A stretch of 64,000 nt of DNA from Chromohalobacter beijerinckii (GTDB lineage: Bacteria; Pseudomonadota; Gammaproteobacteria; Pseudomonadales; Halomonadaceae). Below, in pieces: positions 63,187 through 64,000 of this stretch; within the stretch, counting starts at the first letter, position 1; every line of letters starts with the position of its first letter. The notes beneath the pieces were generated by a model. It saw only the letters and a list, made by a program, of their open reading frames with translations, had not been told where the DNA came from and did not search any database. Made by a program: the position numbers and the translations under genes. The stretch spans positions 1 through 64,000 of the forward strand of contig NZ_JAKGAK010000013.1 in NCBI RefSeq assembly GCF_023061185.1, read 5' to 3'.

Positions 63187-64000
63187 TTGAACGACATGGC
63201 GAAGAACCTGATCCTCTGGTTGGTCATCGCGGCAGTGTTGCTGACGGTGTTCAACAACTTCAGTTCCGACAGCTCGCCTCAGGCGATGAGCTACTCTCAA
63301 TTCGTCGAGCAGGTGCAGAATGACCAAGTGAGCAATGTAACCATCGAAGGTTACACGATCACGGGCGAGCGCGATGATGGCTCGCAATTCCAGACGATCC
63401 GTCCGGCGGCGCAAGATCCCAAGTTGATGGATGATCTGCTGGCGCACGATGTCAGTGTGGTCGGTAAGCAGCCGGAAGAGCAGAGCCTGTGGACGCGCCT
63501 GCTCGTGGCCAGCTTCCCGATTCTGATCATTTTGGCGATCTTCATCTTCTTCATGCGTCAAATGCAGGGGGGCGCTGGTGGCAAGGGCGGCCCCATGAGC
63601 TTCGGTAAGTCCAAAGCCAAGCTGCTGACCCAAGATCAGATCAAAACCACTTTTGCCGACGTAGCCGGTTGTGACGAGGCCAAGGAAGAAGTCGAAGAAC
63701 TCGTCGACTTCCTCAAGGATCCCAGCAAGTTCCAGCGCTTGGGGGGGCAGATCCCTCGCGGCGTCCTGATGGTGGGACCGCCGGGGACGGGTAAGACGTT
63801 GCTGGCCAAGTCGATCTCTGGCGAAGCCAATGTGCCGTTCTTCTCGATCTCGGGCTCCGACTTCGTGGAAATGTTCGTCGGCGTAGGGGCGTCGCGTGTC
63901 CGTGACATGTTCGAGCAAGCCAAGAAGCAGGCTCCATGCATCATCTTCATCGATGAGATCGACGCCGTCGGGCGTTCGCGTGGTGCCGGCATGGGCGGCG
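63187..64000 (+). CDS. ftsH: ATP-dependent zinc metalloprotease FtsH (5' part; runs off the window)
   Basis: Only the first 271 codons are present. They show an N-terminal membrane helix ([18 protein letters not shown]), a periplasmic domain, a second helix ([20 protein letters not shown]), Gly-rich linker and the start of the AAA+ domain with Walker A GPPGTGKT and Walker [10 protein letters not shown]. The zinc site HEAGH would lie beyond the end. TTG at 63187 is chosen because GAGGG lies seven bases upstream; ATG 63196 is the alternative. FtsH degrades membrane proteins and regulators. Confidence 0.96.
   Translation, partial: MNDMAKNLILWLVIAAVLLTVFNNFSSDSSPQAMSYSQFVEQVQNDQVSNVTIEGYTITGERDDGSQFQTIRPAAQDPKLMDDLLAHDVSVVGKQPEEQSLWTRLLVASFPILIILAIFIFFMRQMQGGAGGKGGPMSFGKSKAKLLTQDQIKTTFADVAGCDEAKEEVEELVDFLKDPSKFQRLGGQIPRGVLMVGPPGTGKTLLAKSISGEANVPFFSISGSDFVEMFVGVGASRVRDMFEQAKKQAPCIIFIDEIDAVGRSRGAGMGG

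Overview
The window is a stretch of GC-rich chromosome from a gammaproteobacterium, very probably a moderate halophile of the Halomonadaceae (Halomonas/Chromohalobacter type). The evidence is the Pseudomonas-like gene order (hemCDXY, argH-lptM-lysA-dapF-DUF484-xerC, and the grpE-dnaK-dnaJ-dapB-carAB-greA-ftsH block), acidic protein tails, a fused nuoCD, a TRAP transporter whose binding protein resembles ectoine-type TeaA, and a betaine-binding protein beside a mechanosensitive channel. The genus is inferred, not proven. Almost all of it is conserved core chromosome; I see no insertion sequence, prophage, CRISPR array, rRNA or tRNA gene.

Layout. 1-12.3 kb: a D-lactate dehydrogenase-like gene, an AEC carrier, a one-pass membrane protein, a periplasmic FKBP isomerase, a TRAP transporter split over both strands, a TIGR02444 protein with an ABC-F ATPase, dtd, a tandem universal stress protein and thiD. 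12.3-27.9 kb: the complete 13-gene nuo operon (complex I) behind a good sigma70 promoter. 27.9-32.6 kb: an EEP-family hydrolase and dsbA, divergent engB, then a HAD phosphatase, xerC and a DUF484 gene. 32.7-41.2 kb: dapF, lysA, lptM and argH on the minus strand, diverging from hemC-hemD-hemX-hemY. 41.3-46.9 kb: a purine permease, a YbiO-type MscS channel, a betaine-binding protein and tmRNA. 47.0-51.1 kb: smpB, ratA-rnfH, bamE, fur and recN. 51.2-64 kb: grpE, dnaK, dnaJ, a DUF2218 gene, dapB, carA, carB, greA, yhbY, rlmE and the first part of ftsH.

Regulation visible in sequence includes two sigma32-like heat-shock promoters (before grpE and before dnaK), a perfect LexA-box core before recN, Fur-like sites, and many perfect hairpin terminators between convergent genes.

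The most interesting signals are noncoding. (1) At 71-222, minus strand, a Fur-like box sits inside a promoter followed by about 115 nt of structured RNA with an anti-Shine-Dalgarno segment and a U7 terminator, the plan of a RyhB/PrrF-type iron sRNA. (2) At 45248-45390 a plus-strand terminator has no gene to terminate and follows a paired RNA region between the mscS-like gene and the betaine-binding gene. (3) Four DnaA-box-like 9-mers flank an AT island at 2813-3082. (4) A 32-codon leader ORF runs through a terminator upstream of carA. (5) A near-perfect 30-bp palindrome precedes the DUF2218 gene. All five are inferences from sequence and need tests.
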